Assembly: GCA_034509925.1 (NCBI GenBank)
Contig: CM067536.1
Coordinates: forward strand, 2,621,001-2,685,000
Source of the DNA: Hirudinaria manillensis
Lineage: Eukaryota; Annelida; Clitellata; Hirudinida; Hirudinidae
Length of the DNA stretch: 64,000 nt
Direction of reading: 5' to 3'
The notes below the pieces were generated by a model. It made no database searches. It worked only from the letters and a program-made list of their open reading frames with translations, and was not told the origin of the DNA. The position numbers and the translations under genes are program-made. The stretch's first letter is position 1; every line of letters starts with the position of its first letter. This document shows, in pieces, positions 62,220-64,000 of this stretch.

Positions 62220-62640
62220 CATCATCATCGTTCGTTGTTATTGCATTTTAGCTCTTATTATTATTATTATTATTATTATTATTAGCTGAGAAAGTGAGAA
62301 ATATTTTTTGTATGAAAAGTTCTTTAAAGCTTCTTTATTATGAGCTATACAAGAATCTATGGTATCATCATCAACATCGCCGTCATCATCTTCATCATCA
62401 TCATCATTACCATCATCGCCAAAGTACCACCTACATCCTGATCAACAAAAGCACTACCGGTGGCTCTATTTCCTCATTATCTTCCGTTGGTCGGTGAACA
62501 TTGAGACAAGTTGATGACATTAGTACCCCATCCATCCCTCGCACTTGCTCACCGCTATTTGTTGCTCTTGTTGTTGTTGTTGTTTTTGTTGCTGCTGCTC
62601 TTGCTGTTGTCGTCGTCGTGGCTGTTATCGTCTTTGTTTT
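62220..62640. repeat. ATT, CAT and GTT microsatellites
   Basis: CAT repeats at 62,208-62,230, ATT at 62,258-62,285, CAT at 62,365-62,420 and GTT/GCT at about 62,565-62,635. Confidence 0.85.
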
Positions 62641-62659
62641 GGCGGGTGCCTCTAATATT

Positions 62660-62820
62660 GGATAAGTTACAGGCAAAAGACGTGTCATAGGAGGGAGTCT
62701 TTGGTACCTGCCGCTCTCAGACCTAACCCAGCCCTACCCAAACTCTACCCTAACCCTACCTTACTTCCTGACTCAGGAAATCCATGGCAAACTGATAAAA
62801 CTGTTACCTGTCACTTGTCC
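62660..62820 (+). mobile_element. 161-bp relative of the TTAGGG-bearing inverted-repeat element
   Basis: Left end GGATAAGTTACAGGCAAAAG; right end is the complement of GTTACCTGTCACTTGTCC. Twelve of the first 15 positions pair. The interior carries CCTAACCC, ACTCTACCCTAACCCTACC units, the reverse complement of the 54,224 element interior. Confidence 0.6.
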
Positions 62821-64000
62821 AGGCACCTTTTTAATTAGGGACTGTAATGATTTACGCAGTGGATCGTTGTGCTTGTTGCGCATGGTTGCATGTTGTTGCC
62901 TGTCGTCGTTTCTGTGTCGTCGCGTATTGTTACTTGTCGTTGTGGAGATAATTTCGAGTTCATTTCGGGTCCATTGAGAATGGACGAAGAGAGAATTTCT
63001 TTTTACATTTCACATAAAAGATATCAACTTGTCGGAAAAAAGTTCAAATCGAAGATTAGCTTTTGGGATCAACGAGTAGCTTTTACAACAACGTTTTTAA
63101 CAACATATGGCCACGGTTTCTGCCTGTAATTTTGGCATTTGTCCACGACTTGGCAAATATTCACTTTGCCTTTGTTTTATGGACAACATTCCAAAAAGCG
63201 GAAAAGTCTTGGTTGCCCAGTCTACGGTCAATAACTTGATTCTTTTTGCCGACAAAACATTAATGATTTGGATAAAACGAGAGAGTAAATGCACTTTTTA
63301 TTTTCGTCGTTTGGTAGTTTTTGATTTCCATGTCTAAATATCTCTTCTCTTTCTTGATTCGCTTCCAGAGGATTGTTGTTGTTGTTGTTTTTACTGGCGG
63401 AGTTTGTCGCGGAGGCTGTGAACGATCACAATCGATGGCGGTGAAATGTTGTATGTTGTGCTGCTGATGAAATGTTGTTGTCTACGAATTGTTGTATACT
63501 TTGTTGTCGATGAAATGTTGTATGTCGTGTTGTTGGCGTTGAAACGTTGTCGTTGATATCGTGGCTGATGTCGTGTCTCTTGTTGCTGGCGTTCGGTGCG
63601 CGTTTCATTGCGCAGTTGTTCCTTTCTCGTGTCCCTTCGGGATGGTTTTAATGGCGCATCTGATGACCAGGAAGTTTATTCGGTGCGTAAGAAATTGATT
63701 GAAACTCCAGGGGTTGGTCGGCCTCCAATCCATTAATTTTTTTTAATCAAAAATTCGCTCGTTAATTACTCATGACTTCCGGAGAGTTCCTTAATAAACG
63801 AAAAGATATTTAAATATTATATTATTAAATTATTATTAAATTAATATTATATTAATATTAAAGATAATTAAATATTCGTTAATTAGGTAGATATTTATTG
63901 GGTAATGGGTTGAGTTTCAATCGATTGGGCAAAATAATGTGAGTTCAATCAATCCTCTAAAGTCAAGGATTCAATTTTCAGTTGATTTGAAAACAAATAA
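62821..64000. other. Non-coding to window end
   Basis: GTTGT-rich low-complexity patches (63,370-63,600) and AT-rich tail. No gene supported. Confidence 0.5.

Noticed and set aside
61860-62228. 122-codon minus-strand frame and 60-codon plus-strand frame on top of it
   Set aside because: GC-rich patch gives open frames on both strands; neither shows a recognisable domain. Kept only as context for the E-boxes.

Overview
Eukaryotic, almost certainly animal, genomic DNA. It is strongly AT-rich, coding sequence is cut into many short exons (about 35-240 bases) with GT-AG introns, and extracellular exons are mostly symmetrical phase 1-1. Domains seen are animal-type: fucolectin-like F5/8C, WSC, EGF, receptor tyrosine phosphatase, thyroglobulin type-1. 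Long ATT, GGAT and CAT microsatellites, pogo/Tigger-like elements and LINE remnants fit an aquatic invertebrate; I cannot resolve the phylum. All splice sites were read by eye and may be off by a base or two.

Layout. 1-4.6 kb (minus): parts of a gene with a thyroglobulin type-1 domain, and acidic exons that may belong to it. 4.8-11.2 kb (minus): two paralogues (A2, A1) encoding signal peptide, fucolectin-like domain, one or two WSC domains and EGF modules. 12.2-12.7 kb (minus): an intronless ALY/REF-like RNA-binding protein. 13.9-50.5 kb (plus): five tandem paralogues (G1-G5) of the same receptor family. G1 (13,955-20,644), G3 (29,715-36,559) and G5 (43,538-50,531) have complete readable models with ectodomain, one transmembrane helix and two tandem tyrosine phosphatase domains. 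G2 and G4 keep the ectodomain but have lost the phosphatase part; last-exon or penultimate-exon relics remain behind them. 50.6-64 kb: mostly non-coding, rich in microsatellites, with one unrecognised minus-strand exon pair near 53 kb, CRE and E-box clusters, and two small inverted-repeat elements that carry telomere-like repeats.

Main biology: a tandem, evolving cluster of lectin-like receptor tyrosine phosphatases. The extracellular parts are carbohydrate-binding type modules. The first phosphatase domain keeps the Cys-X5-Arg loop but has an altered WPD loop, and the second has had its whole catalytic loop replaced in all three full genes. Members differ by loss of WSC2 as a two-exon unit, loss of phosphatase, loss of the sugar-site residues (A1, A2) and exon-restricted homogenisation. 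This is the pattern of a receptor family under birth-and-death evolution, and a role in recognition or immunity is an inference worth testing.
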